Below are positions 11,256-23,079 of a stretch of 64,000 nucleotides of DNA, piece after piece; position 1 is the first letter of the stretch; every line of letters begins with the position of its first letter. The translations under genes and the position numbers were made by a program. Where the stretch lies: the NCBI RefSeq assembly GCF_000516985.1, contig NW_006917092.1:1132619-1196618 (forward strand). Reading direction: 5' to 3'. The notes beneath the pieces are model-generated. The model made no database searches, was not told where the DNA came from, and worked only from the letters and a program-made list of their open reading frames with translations. Source of the DNA: Pestalotiopsis fici W106-1 (taxonomy: Eukaryota; Ascomycota; Sordariomycetes; Amphisphaeriales; Sporocadaceae).

Positions 11256-13344
11256 TCATTCTCGCGGCTTTGTCGATATTCTCAGGCGATATAATGAACG
11301 TCCGAGGAAAAGCTTTGCATCGATGGAAACGTAGACTGTGGTAGTGACCCCAGTTCCCCATATAGCTTTGGAGCGTTCCTCTTGTCGAGACCATTTATCA
11401 ACGCGTCCACGTAATTCGATCTCCTTGGGGTCCGTGAGTTCAGGCGTGCGATCGCCATCATAGGCGTAGCTCAAAGTGGTGACACGCTTTTTGAGTTGTG
11501 CCATAATCTTCGCTTCCGCGGTAGTGGAGTACCATTTGAGGTCGATATCAATGATATCTTGCCAACTTAGGACACGACACCACGGCCTTTGCCCAGAAGA
11601 CTCTGAATGGATGTCCCGAGACGATGTTACCACATCAGAACCATGGAACCCCCATAAAACGACAAAGGCAGCAGTCTCATCAAGGGCAATGAAGCATATG
11701 GCGCCACAAAGTATGTTTCTCCCCGTATTTCGCTGTTTGAGACCACCAGTCTCCCAGTGGCCGGCGGGGAAGTAGGTAGCGCCTGCGGGAACAGATGAGC
11801 AAGACGGATAAGTCATGCAATGCCGCAGCTTTAACGGTTCTTTGATCTTTATGCGAAGGGAAGGAGTAGTGAAAAGGTCTCCTATCTGTACATCCAGAAA
11901 GGGTCGCGGGGGGTTCAAAAGCAGATTCACATGCATGAACTTAGCTTCTGTCGTATCATAAGAAACTACCATACAATCAGCAATTGACCACGGAAGAGAA
12001 GACAGATAACTTCAAAGTGCGCATTTTCAAACACCTGCGATAGAATCTTCGCGGAAAGATGGAGTGAGAAACCAGGCGTTGTACTAACGAATTCGAGATC
12101 CATAACGTACTCGTTGTGTGTATCTTATTATCATGAAAACGAACTTGGCCAGATGATGTATCAGGACTTATTCGTAACAGTACATCGCAGGGTACACGAC
12201 TGTAGTCCTTGTCTTCAAAGCTTGATCGAGACAGCAGTATGCCTGGTCGGCTGACGGGGTCATCCATATGAGCACAATCAAGGATCCCAATGGAGTAAAT
12301 CTTCTTCTCCCCTCTTTCAACCTCTTCAACCCTGCAATCACACAGGTACAGGGAAGTCTGGATACTCCTATATGTCATATGCATGGAGTGAGGCCTCACG
12401 TGATAGTCAGGATCAGGTGGTAGACATATCATCGTACCTTGGTAGCATTGTGGTGAGTTGGCAAGCAGCTGAGGGATGTTCGCTGCTTCTCCATGAGGCA
12501 CACTGTAAGCAAGGATGGATTGATCGTCAGAGGCCTTCACAATGCCTTCCTGTAGTCTAAGGAATGCCTTCTGCCTCCCTTCACCATAAAGAAGCGGCAT
12601 GTTGACATCAAAGAGGCCAAGAAGGCAGTATGATTCATCTTCTGCGCGGGTTGTTTGGCGTCTGCTGGCCCATGATATCCTTTCTGCCACGCTGCGACTC
12701 TTTAAGAGCATAGGAAGCTGATCAGTGGTACCGCACAGCTCGCATGTCCCATCCGCAAAAGAGTGCCCTTGGTAACGTGTCTGAGCGTGACACTTCTCGA
12801 TCGAGATTCGACTCAAGATGGAAACGGGGATTCCTGTGATTGTATGAAGCATCGAGCTAAGGGCTGGGTCATCCCTAGTTCCGATTCGTTTCCAGTTACA
12901 ATCAAAGAAGATCAGCTCTGAAGGTGCTACCAGCTCCTGCAGCGTCCACCCACGGCGAAACCATTGACTAGTACCAAGCGTCTGCATCGAGATTGGCGCA
13001 TAGTTACTCAAAGCGAAGTCGTCAAGATATACATAACACTCTCTCGCCTGTCGATACCACAGGAACATGGAATTTATCGACTCGGAAAGCTCGGCGCTGC
13101 TGCTCTGATCGATGCAGCAAGTGTCAATCCAGAGATAGTCGAATCCACCACGCAAAGCCTCGTCGCAGCTTTTCTTCACTTTGGCAAAGCTTTCGTGCAA
13201 TGGACTCTGAATCCCTGTCGAGTTTTGTATGTCTTCGAAGCGATATTCTTTCGGTAGCCATCTGTGCGAAAGGATGGCGTAGTCTTTATCTCGAGGGCTG
13301 TTAACGGTCTCCAGCGCCTTGGTACGGGTATTAAGGAGTCTTAT
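11256..13344 (-). pseudogene. HET-domain (heterokaryon incompatibility) gene, start codon lost and frame broken
   Basis: HET proteins trigger cell death on fusion of unlike strains. The N-terminal HET domain is clear: DYAILSHRWLPKEYRFED, then a Lys/Cys-rich helix, YLWIDTCCIDQSSSAELSE (~13085-13140), MFLWYRQARECYVYLDDF and SQWFRRGWTLQELVAP, followed by the ISWASRRQTTRAEDESYCLLGLF block (split across residues) and MPLLYGEGRQKAFLRLQ. The frame opens as E-[ATA]-RLLNTRTKALETV; HET proteins usually start MRLLN, so the start at 13342-13344 reads ATA, and an in-frame TAA lies about ten codons upstream. The frame closes near 11977, while a second natural-looking frame covers 11256-11972. Between them a third frame (about 11965-12115, with VMDLEFVSTTPGFSLHL) fits best, suggesting small indels, one at an ACACAC run near 12115-12125. 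Unrecognised introns remain possible. Confidence 0.8.
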
Positions 13345-13397
13345 CTCGATATATAATAGGGATAAGGCTATAGTTTAACTAAATCTTTTTGTGTTAG

Positions 13398-13664
13398 TGA
13401 TGTGGGGGTGCTGGAGATGCCCACTAAAAGTGGCTGTGGAGGCTTAGCTTAAAGTGGCTTTATAAGTCCCTTCGGGACTTATAAGCCTTTATTTTTCGTT
13501 GCGTTTAGCATATAGGACGATCTATCGTTTTTCTTAATTAAGACTATTCTTATATATTTTAAGATTTTATATGCTATTTGATCAAAAACCATATAAAGGC
13601 CATAGCTTTACGGCTATTTGTTTTAGGTGGGGTTGGTTTGGTTTGGTTTTTGTTCCTTATCTTA
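13398..13664 (+). repeat. Gypsy 5' LTR
   Basis: It begins TGATGTGGGGGTGC and carries a perfect inverted block TATAAGTCCC-TTC-GGGACTTATA and a GGTTGGTTTGGTTTGG motif near its end. It matches 24989-25255 over its full length, with mostly C/T and G/A differences; the 5' copy is the less decayed one in its first 50 bases. Confidence 0.88.
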
Positions 13665-14689
13665 AATAGTGCTTAGCTATAGGATCAAACCTTTCGTATA
13701 TTAATACGATCATATTTATACGCCGACGATACAACTACGCATAATAACTTTTTATAAAGCATTTTTAGTAAAATAAGTTTAATTAAAATAATAAAAATAC
13801 TTTTTCGTAAAAATAAAAAAAACCCCGATAATTTGCCCCTTTTAGCCTAAACGGAAATGCTAAAAATTTATCGATACCTAGCTAACTGCGGTAAAAAAAG
13901 AGCCTTTGTTTTTTTTATGCGTACGGAATAGCCGGATCGGCGTAATATAGTTACGAGCCTAATTATACTAAGCCGTGGCTATTCGGTTATTAGTATATCG
14001 ATAATATTCTTATTATTAATACGGTATTTTTAATATATGGCATTTTAATTATTTTTATCTGTAAAGGAAAAAGGATATAGGTTATCCGGTTATCGCATAA
14101 TTAATTTATATCGCTTAGGTATTGGCATTTTAGACCTATTTATACGATATGCGACGAGTTCTATTATCCTAGCTTAATATTTACCAAATACGAGTATTAC
14201 CAAAATTTTATAAGATATATTTACTAAATACGAAAGGGAAAGTTAATTAGATAATTACCGATTTTAGAGATAGGGCCTAAGACTATACGGTTTAACCGGT
14301 ATTTTTAGTCCAATACTTAATTTTATCACTAAATAAGAATATTACCAAAGAATTAAATATAGTTACTAAATATAAATTGGAGGCTAGCAGATTAATTAAC
14401 GATAACCGAAAAAAGCTCGAAAATTATAGGATCAGATAACTAGTTTCGGCAGTTGCTTTAAATATATTCCGGAAATATAACCCCGGATAGGATAAGGAAC
14501 TAACTATAAATACCAGTATTAAATATACGATAGTTATACGATAAAAAAAAACCAAACTTAATCCGCGATATTATTTTTATAATTATTTTAATTAATTTTA
14601 AATTATATTTTGTTTCCTACTCCTATTTAATTTAATAAATTAAATATTCGCTATATTAAATTTTAATATCGATTTTTTTAATAAGGAGC

Positions 14690-15900
14690 CTATTATTTCG
14701 GCTGCTTTTTTAGATAGTATTAATAGTATATTTGGAACCTAGCGATTATATAATTAACGTTAATTTGTTTTTTAAGCCCTTTTTTTCGCTTAAATCCTTG
14801 TTTATTATGTTCCGATTATTCGGATATATATAGTTGCTCCTAGGGTTAACGAGCACTCCAAATTTAAGTTTAATAGCAAAAAGGCAATATTTTTTTTTAA
14901 GGGTATAAAAAGACTATTTAACTCCTATGTTATAATTAATTAAGATATATTAAAAGAGCTGCCTTATTAAAACGTTAATAAGGTTATAAAGGATCGTATA
15001 CGAGCAGCTATTAATAAATGCAAAATTTGGTCTAAAATTAAGGCTAAAATTAAAATAACCTTTTGTATCGGAGATATTAAGCAAGGACGTATTTTAGGAG
15101 ACCGATTTCGCGATTTAGAACGCGGTAATCCTATTAAAGATTTTATAATAATATATAGCTATTATTTTAATTATAAAGTTCGTATTTTAGAGCTCTAAAA
15201 AGCTGGATAAAAACCTGCCGATTTTAATAAAACTAAAGGACTGCTAAAACGTATTAATCGAGATGTTATAAAAGGCATTTTGATATAATATTTTATTAGG
15301 GAGTATAATAAATTTTTTAAACGCAGGTATTCCGAGGTTACGGATATATTTAAAAAATGGGTTGTTACGGAAATTAAAATTAATAAGCATAATATTTAAG
15401 CTGTTTATATTCGAATTTTTAGGAGCTTAGCTAATTCCGCTATTATTATTAATAAGCTTTCGAACGATATTAGAATTAGTATAGCTAAGGTTACTAATAA
15501 TATTTTTAAAAATAATAAAAGTATAAAGCAGCTTATTAAAAAAATAACTAAATTTTAGCTATATATTTTATAAAAAGCTAAAAAGGTCCCTAATTAAAGC
15601 GACGGATTATTTTACCTATAAATAAATGCTATTAATGCCGTTTTTATAATAGATTTAGATTTATATAAACGCTTTCTGATTTATAAATTTACCCCGTCGC
15701 CTTAAGTAAAAAGGGTAGGAAGTCGATTAGCCAGCTTTTTTTTAGTAAATTGTTATTTTTGTGGATTTAGCCATTTTGTTTAGGAATGCGCTAAACGCCG
15801 GATGTTTTACGACGATAAATTTCTTTTATACGACTCTAAAGTTAAAAAGTATTTTTATATAAATCCGGATAATTCCTTTTCGGATATAGTATTGCTTTAA
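14690..15900 (+). pseudogene. Gypsy Gag relic with zinc knuckle
   Basis: The plus-strand frame reads through a Lys/Arg-rich capsid-like segment (for example DILKELPYQNVNKVIKDRIR near 14945-15000, and GDRFRDLERGNPIKDFI near 15100). It ends with a zinc-knuckle-like CYFCGFSHFV-stop-EC near 15750-15795, close to the CX2CX4HX4C nucleocapsid motif but with three residues before His. The gene is interrupted by stops. Confidence 0.72.
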
Positions 15901-16899
15901 AACTTGGTTAATTAATGTAAAAAGCTTAAATAATATATCGGCTTTACCGCCGTTTATTATATATTAAATTATAAAAACGCCTTTATTATATATTATATAA
16001 TAAAAGCCGAATATTTCCTAAAACGGGCTAGCCGTAATATTAATAACGAGGTTATAAACGAAAGTACTAAAATTATAAAAAAAAATGCCGCTAATAATAT
16101 TTATACGCGAATTAACGTTATTTCGGTTATAGCTTTTAATTAATTGGTTAAATACCTAAGCTAAGCTAATATAGGTAAATACCGATATTAGGAGCTATTT
16201 AACGGAGGCCTTGCTTTTTTTATAATAGATTCGAATATTATTAAATAAATAAAAAAATATTTAATAAAGGTATATAATATTATAAAAAAGCGAAAAATCG
16301 CTTGTATTTATAAACCGGATAAATTTAATATTACTAATATTATATATGCTATATTAGGATAAAGTGGCGATATTCCTTTTTCGCAAACAGCTACGAATAA
16401 AAGCGCGATTCCTTTATTTAATTAAGCAAAAATAATATTTAAAAAACCGGTTAATTAAGATATTATAGTAAAGCCTAGTATTACTTTTTAATAAAAGGCC
16501 GAAATAGCCTAAGTTTAACTTAAAAAACGATTTAATGCTAAGCAGGAATTCTTCGACGAGAAAATAAAAGAATTCCTAAATAAATTGTTTTTAATTTTTT
16601 GTGTTTAACTAATAGATTTTGTACCTAAATATAAAAAGGGCTTAATTAAGGCCTTTAATATCTTAAAGTATATAAGTAACCAAAATTATACGGAAATATT
16701 ATATTTTTCGAATAAGGCGTTGCTAAATTAGGATTTTTATTTTTTTTCGAAAGCTATTTTAATTATATTTATTAATACGATTAGCGTTAGCTTTTTTATT
16801 AATTAAAACGGATAGGAATTATAGGTATAAGTATTTTTTATCGACGGACCCTAAATTAATAATATTTAGTTATACGGTAGCTATATCGATACCTATAAT

Positions 16900-17400
16900 A
16901 TAAACTCCTTACCCGAAGTTACGATTATTTATGCTAAGGATTTTATTAGTCCGTTACCTAGAATAGCCGTTCGTATTAAACTTATTAACATAAAGAATAT
17001 AATTATTAGATTAATTAATACCGGTATTAAAATTTTTATTATTTATTTTGAGTATATAAAAAAATATTTTATTCTTATAAAAGGTTATAATATAGAAGTG
17101 TAAAGCTTTAAAAAAGGAGCTAATACACGTATAATTGGTATAATCGAATAACTAGTTTGGATCGCTAATTGTAATATTATATTTCTAATATATATAGTCT
17201 TTAATACGGAATTAAAAAATAAGTTAATCCTCGGTATAAATTTTATTTAAATTACCCGTATAAATATAGGCTTTTAAAATAATTATATAATCGGAAATAT
17301 AGCCTTCGGAAATAGTAGAATTATAATGCGTATTAACGACTTAACGAAATTTAAACTTATATTTAAAACGGGTTTAATTATTGAAATACTTCTAAACCTA
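16900..17400 (+). pseudogene. Gypsy aspartic protease relic
   Basis: The string RLINTGIKIFII (about 17008-17043) sits where retroviral-type proteases have LxDTGAxxxxI. The catalytic Asp codon reads AAT, one G-to-A change from GAT. A hydrophobic ILGINFI string follows near 17230, resembling the second conserved ILGxDFL block. Confidence 0.7.
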
Positions 17401-17879
17401 GGTATTTTAACCGTGCGCGAAGTTAACGTTATTAAAAATATTATATATAATTAAATTAAAAAAGAAAAGGTGCCTTTTTTAGCTAACGAGGATTACGTAT
17501 AAATCCAAGTTAATTTATTAAAGGAACCCTTATTTAATATTATATATTAAATTATAGGCTTTTCGCCGATAATTATAAATGCTATATTTTTATATAGTAT
17601 CGAATTTAGTTAAAAAGATGTAGTTTATAGGTCGTTTTTGGACGAGGAATTAGCTATATTTTTAAATACCTTATTTATATATAAGTATAAAAAGGCCGTC
17701 GATATTAAAATTTGTATTTTGCGATAAATTAATATTATATATAAATTTAAGTTTAAAAAGGTTATATCTATTAATAATTAACCTAAAGAAAATAAGGTCC
17801 TTTTTAAAGATATAGATTAGAAAAAGCATAAATAGGCTAAAGCTTTAGAAATTATAAAACCGTAAAATGCGAAAGGGCC

Positions 17880-19480
17880 TTTATTTAAAATTATATTTAA
17901 ATAGTTTAATTTAGCAAAAGGAAATAGATTTACTTTTAAACGCCTAAATAAATTGCTTAATAAAATTAATCTTTATATAATTAATTAAAAGAAATGGGTG
18001 CTTTTTAAAATTTTATTTAAAAAAAAAGGGGCATTGGTATAGGATTTTACAAAAAACGGCAAAATTAAGGATATTATTGCGTTATTATATAAAATCCCGA
18101 TTATCCTTTATAAGGCCTAATAATTAAAAAATATCCTTATATTTAAAGCCTTAATGCCTAAGGTAATCGAGCTTTTAAAGGCGAGGCGATTAGTATAAAT
18201 AATAGAATTTTATTATAATATCTACCGAAATATTTGGTTCCTAATTATAAAAAAAGATAATAGCCTTCGCCTAATTAATTCGGTAATTAAGTATAATGCT
18301 ATTACGAAAAGGGATATTAAGATCCCTAATAATTGCGATATTTTTGCAAAAAATTTGGCTAATTATACGATAATTACTATAGCCGACCTTTTTTTTAAAT
18401 ATAATTAAGTTATATTATACCCTAAATCTAGAGATATAATAACGTTTATAACTTTTTTAGGCCTATTATATATAATAACTATTCTTTAAGGTGCTATTAA
18501 TTCTATTGCTTATTTTTGTAAAGTTTTTGGGAGGATTCTATATAACTTTAAGCCGGATATTGCATAAAGCTTCGTAAATAATATTGGTATTAAAGGCTTT
18601 TTATTTTATTATAAAAAGGAGTCCGGAAAAGATAAAATAGTATACCCTAATATACGAAAATAGGTTTTCGAGCATTTAATTAATATCGATAAAATATTAG
18701 TTAATTATAAGCTAGCTAGGGCTATTATTAGCGGTGCGAAAACGTAATAGTGTTAATTTTTTATAATAGTAGTGGGATATTTTTGTGGTATTTACGGACG
18801 GAAACCCGGAAAATCCTTAGTAATTAAGGTCCTAAAATGGAAAAACTTCGATAATGTTTTAGATGTTTAGTGCTTTTTAGGCCTAACGGTATATTTTAAA
18901 TCGTTTATTATAGGTTACGCTATTATTAATTTATTTTTAACTAAATTTTTACGCAAAGGAGTAATTTTTATTTTTAGGGATATAAAAAAAGCTAATATTA
19001 ATTAGCTTAAAAATACCTTTATTTAAGCTTTAGTTTTTGCTAAATTCGAATAAGGGAACGGTATTATTATCGTTCTTTTAATTAATATTAGTAGTCTTAG
19101 ATAGGGTATTATGTTTTATATTATTAAAAATAAAAAAAAAAGATTTATTCGATACGAAAGCGGTATTTAAAAGGATATAAAATTAAATTACGATATTACG
19201 AAAAAAAAATATCGTACCTTTTTAAAAGCATTACGAAAACTAAAAAACTATTTATACGGTATTCGGTTTATAATTAAAACCGACGCTTAAATGCTAATCG
19301 CGCAAATTAATAATAGCTCGAACGACCTACCCGGCGTATTAATTACGAAATAATTAGCTTAAATTAATAATTTCGACTTTAAAATCCGCTATATACCTAA
19401 AAAGTTTTATATTATTATAAATATATTATTCCGTAAGCCGCCTAAACCTTTTAATAAAAATAACGATACTTAAAAAGGAG
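17880..19480 (+). pseudogene. Gypsy reverse transcriptase and RNase H relic
   Basis: IKKDNSLRLINSVIKYNAITK (about 18245-18310; family KKDGxxRxxxDYRxLN) and IADLFFKYNxV (about 18378) are reverse transcriptase blocks. ITFITFLGLLY (18450-18475) and SFVNNIG (about 18570-18590) follow; the last is where live elements have the catalytic YxDD/FVDD, and both acidic codons read AAT. RNase H shows GIRFIIKTDA (about 19258-19290), LIAQINNSSNDLPG and FDFKIRYIPKK (about 19375-19405), ending at a RKPP string typical of the RNase H to integrase linker. Confidence 0.85.
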
Positions 19481-19779
19481 ATTTAGACGAATTTTTAAAT
19501 ATAAAACTAAATATTTTAATAATTGCGTTTAATATTTTAAATAATAATTAAAACGGCATAAAAACGATCGTTAACAACGACGCTTATTTTTAGTTTTATT
19601 TCGATATTATTAAATATTTTACTATAGGCGAACCTTTATAAATAGGATTTAAAAAACGTATAAGGTTTAAAAAAGCCGCGCTAAAATATATTTTTTAAAA
19701 TAATATATTTTAAAAGAAACTTTTCGGTTTTAGAAATTATAAACGAATATTTAATAATTAAAATAAACGAATATATATT

Positions 19780-20560
19780 ATTACCTAAGCTTATAAATAA
19801 AAAGGATATCGTAAATATAATATTATTTATAAATCGGTATTAGCATTATATTATTAGCCAAAAATATTCGATAATATTGCCGACGTAATTAAATCCTATA
19901 TAGCTTGCTAATTTACGACGAAGAGAAAAAAATATAACCTTTTTTAATTTTCCGAGCCCTTAAATATTTTTATAAAATAAGTTATAAATATTTAGTTTTT
20001 AGGGTTATATTATAAAAAAACCGCTATTATAAAAGCTAGGGACGCCTTTTATGGATATCCTAAAGCTAAAGCCTTAAATATAATTAATTCGGCTTCGATT
20101 AAAGATTTTATTATTTGGAAAATTATTTTAAAATACGAAATGCCGTTACAACTAAAAGTAAATAGCGGGTCGGAAAATAAAAAGGAATTAATTAAGCTTA
20201 TTAATAATTTTATAATTAATTTATATATAAGTTCTCCTTATATTCCTTAAAGCCAAGGACTAATTAAAGTAGGTTATATACCGATTATTAAAATACTTTC
20301 GATTATTACGAAAGGGTTAAGCATTAGTTAAAATAAGGCTTTTCTATTCGCTATATTTGCTAATTAGATTTCGATACGACTTTATACCGGGTATTCGCCC
20401 TTTTTCTTTATATACGGATATTATCTAATTTTTCCTTTCGAATCGGCTATACCTACGTAAAAGATTTTTAAATAGGACTTTTATATATTAAAAAATAAAA
20501 TATTAGAAAACCGTATTAGGATGCTTATAAAACTAAAAGCGGATTTAATTAAAATTAAAT
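19780..20560 (+). pseudogene. Gypsy integrase relic
   Basis: A zinc-binding-like region ending in YIACQFTTKRKK (about 19890-19930), then a core with GYPKAKALN (about 20045-20080), LKVNSGSEN (about 20150-20185, the second catalytic Asp read as Asn) and YIPxSQGLIKVGYIPIIK (about 20240-20295, the catalytic Glu read as Lys) identify an rve-type integrase. A GYSPFFFIYGY string (about 20390) matches the conserved GxSPxxLxYG downstream block. Changes at the catalytic acids are all G-to-A. Confidence 0.83.
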
Positions 20561-21299
20561 AAATTATTTAGGATTATTAGGAGCAAATTACGTATTTAAT
20601 ATTTAAAAAACGCATTTTATTATAAAAAAATACGCTATTACGTATCGGAAATTTGGTTATTATATATAACTTTTTTAAATATATCGATAAATTAAAAGCA
20701 TAGAAATTTAAATACTATTAAAAAGGGCTATATTTAATTAAGTTTATTTTTAATAAGTTTTTATACGTGCTAAAAAAAGTCGATAATACGGAATTAAAAG
20801 GATTTTTTCTTAATCGACTACTAAAAAAATTCTATAAAAATAAAAAAAGATTTTAGAAAGCTAATAACCCTAAATAAAACTATTAGATAATAGCTATAAC
20901 TAAAAGTCTTTTTCGGATAGCGGCAAACCATAAGGCTAAATTATTATTACGAAATATTCCGGTTATTCGATTATAAACTAAATAAATAATATAACGTACC
21001 GGGGAAAAAGTGTTAAATTAAGGGAAAGCTATTAACGATATATCGGATATAAATATTAACGTTTAAATTCCCTAATTAAATACCTAATAATATTTAAATT
21101 AAATATAAAACTATTTCCTTTAATACCTTTTATTATATTTTTTTTTTATATTGCTTTATTTATATTTTTTATTTACAAGGTTTTATTTTATTTTAATATA
21201 ATAAAATACCGAAATTATAAGCTAAAATTAATGCGCAAAACCTTTTTCCTTTATTATACGATCGTTTTAATTATTACTAAATATATACGATTCTTATTA

Positions 21300-22650
21300 T
21301 AACTTTTTTTTTTTAATTCTTTATATTATATTTAATTCCTTTTTCCGTATATTTTATTTATAGCTTTTTATAATTCCTAAAACTGCTTTTTTTCGAACCG
21401 AATTAATATTAAACTATTCGAATTATCTAAATCGCTTTTTTTGCGATAAAAAAACAAAATACGTAAAGCGCTAAATTAATTATACTAGAATTCGCAATTA
21501 TATATTATAATATTTATAATATAATTACTATATTAGTTTTTTAAAAATTTTAATATAAATCGATAACCTAAAAACGGATATATTCCTATATAAGCTTTTT
21601 TACGATTATGCTAAAATTCCGCTAATCGAAAACGGGTTTTATACGTAAAACAAGGAACTATATTTTCCTTTCCGTATATCTATATAAAAAGACCAAATAT
21701 TTTTATAGGTTTTCGAAAAATTTAGTAAAAGATACGACCGTATAACGAGCCGTTATTAATTTCCGCAAATAACGGATATATACGATAATTTTCTTTAAAT
21801 TTGCTATAATTTAAAAATTTTATTATAATAGCATTTATATATATAATTATCCAAAATTTTTAATTAATAATTTCCTAACGAAAATAACGGTCCTTAGCAA
21901 AACCTTTATAAATTAAGATTACTAGGTATTTAAATACTTAAATAAATTAGCCGGATACTACTCTTTATAATCAGGCCTATACCGGAATACTTACCTTATA
22001 AATTATTAAATTTCGCTTTAGGTCCTTATTTTCGGCTTCGTTAGTTTATAGCGATATAACCTTTTTAAGGGAAATAAGGTACCGAAAAATATTAAAAGGT
22101 TCTTTTCCAAATATAATATACTCGGTAATAAAAAGGATTTTAAATTAAAAAGTTAATATAAAAGCCACCGACGATCGAATTCGGCTAAAAGCATATATAG
22201 GTTCGATAATAGGTATACGAAAAACTATAAAAGAAGGAGCGGGTAATTGCTTAATACTTAAAAAAAGTTAATTAAGATTACGACCGCGATTTCCCTATTT
22301 AGCCAGAAAATAATTCGATATTTAAAAATTATTACGGGGGCTAGTATGCTTAAGGTTTTCGGGATATTTAAATAAAAAGCGACTAAATAAGATAGGATTA
22401 GGATTAAAAAATAACTAAGCGTTATATATAAAATTGCGGCTTTCGAAAGGCTTTTTTAATTTAGGAGGCTCCGAGTTTCGATATAAGCCGTTACGTTTTA
22501 ATAAATTGCCAATATTAGGACGATTAGCAAAAACGTTAGCACGGCTCCGGTCGCAATAAAAAGCAAAAGCTTCGAAGCCCTTAATAAAATCGGCCTAATT
22601 AGGCTTTTTAACATAATAGGTATAAGGATAAGTAATATAGTCGCAAGGAA
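21300..22650 (-). pseudogene. Unidentified multi-membrane-segment protein relic inside the gypsy element
   Basis: On the minus strand a frame between about 22620 and 21300 gives long hydrophobic runs with few charges, for example LIPIMLKSLIRPILLRA, LLLFIATGAVLTFLLIVLIL and LYITLSYFLILILSYLVAFYL. Stops stand mostly where Gln or Trp would fit. I cannot name the family. It lies downstream of the integrase and in opposite orientation, so it may be a nested insertion or a captured host gene. Confidence 0.4.
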
Positions 22651-22992
22651 AAAAAAGAGGTGGTTTTACGAGCTTTTTGCCTTTCCCCTTTTTTTTAAAG
22701 TTTTTTAATAATATTTTAAATAAGGAGAAAAGAATAAATTAATTTAATTAAATAAATAGGGAGATGGTATTAATTTTGTTGTTCGGGTTGTGGTTATAAT
22801 AATAAATAGGGAGAAAAAGAGTATATATAAATATAATATTTTATAACCAGTTAAAAGGGGCCCGAGCTTTATTTATAAGTAAATAACTTGCGTACCTTCC
22901 AAAAGCAGGTTATAATTTATTTATAGCAACCACGGCAAAAAGTATATAAATTAGATCTATTACCATACTATAAACCATTTATTACAAAAATC

Positions 22993-23019
<27 letters not shown>
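22993..23019. repeat. 27-base T homopolymer
   Basis: An uninterrupted run of 27 T follows ACAAAAATC. Read on the minus strand it is a poly(A) tract. It sits between the two unidentified relics inside the gypsy element and may mark the tail of a retroposed insert, or be simple slippage. Confidence 0.85.
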
Positions 23020-23024
<5 letters not shown>

Positions 23025-23079
23025 GCCTGCCATTTTCTTTTAACCTTTATTTCCAAATTTCGCCCTTCCCTTTTTTACC

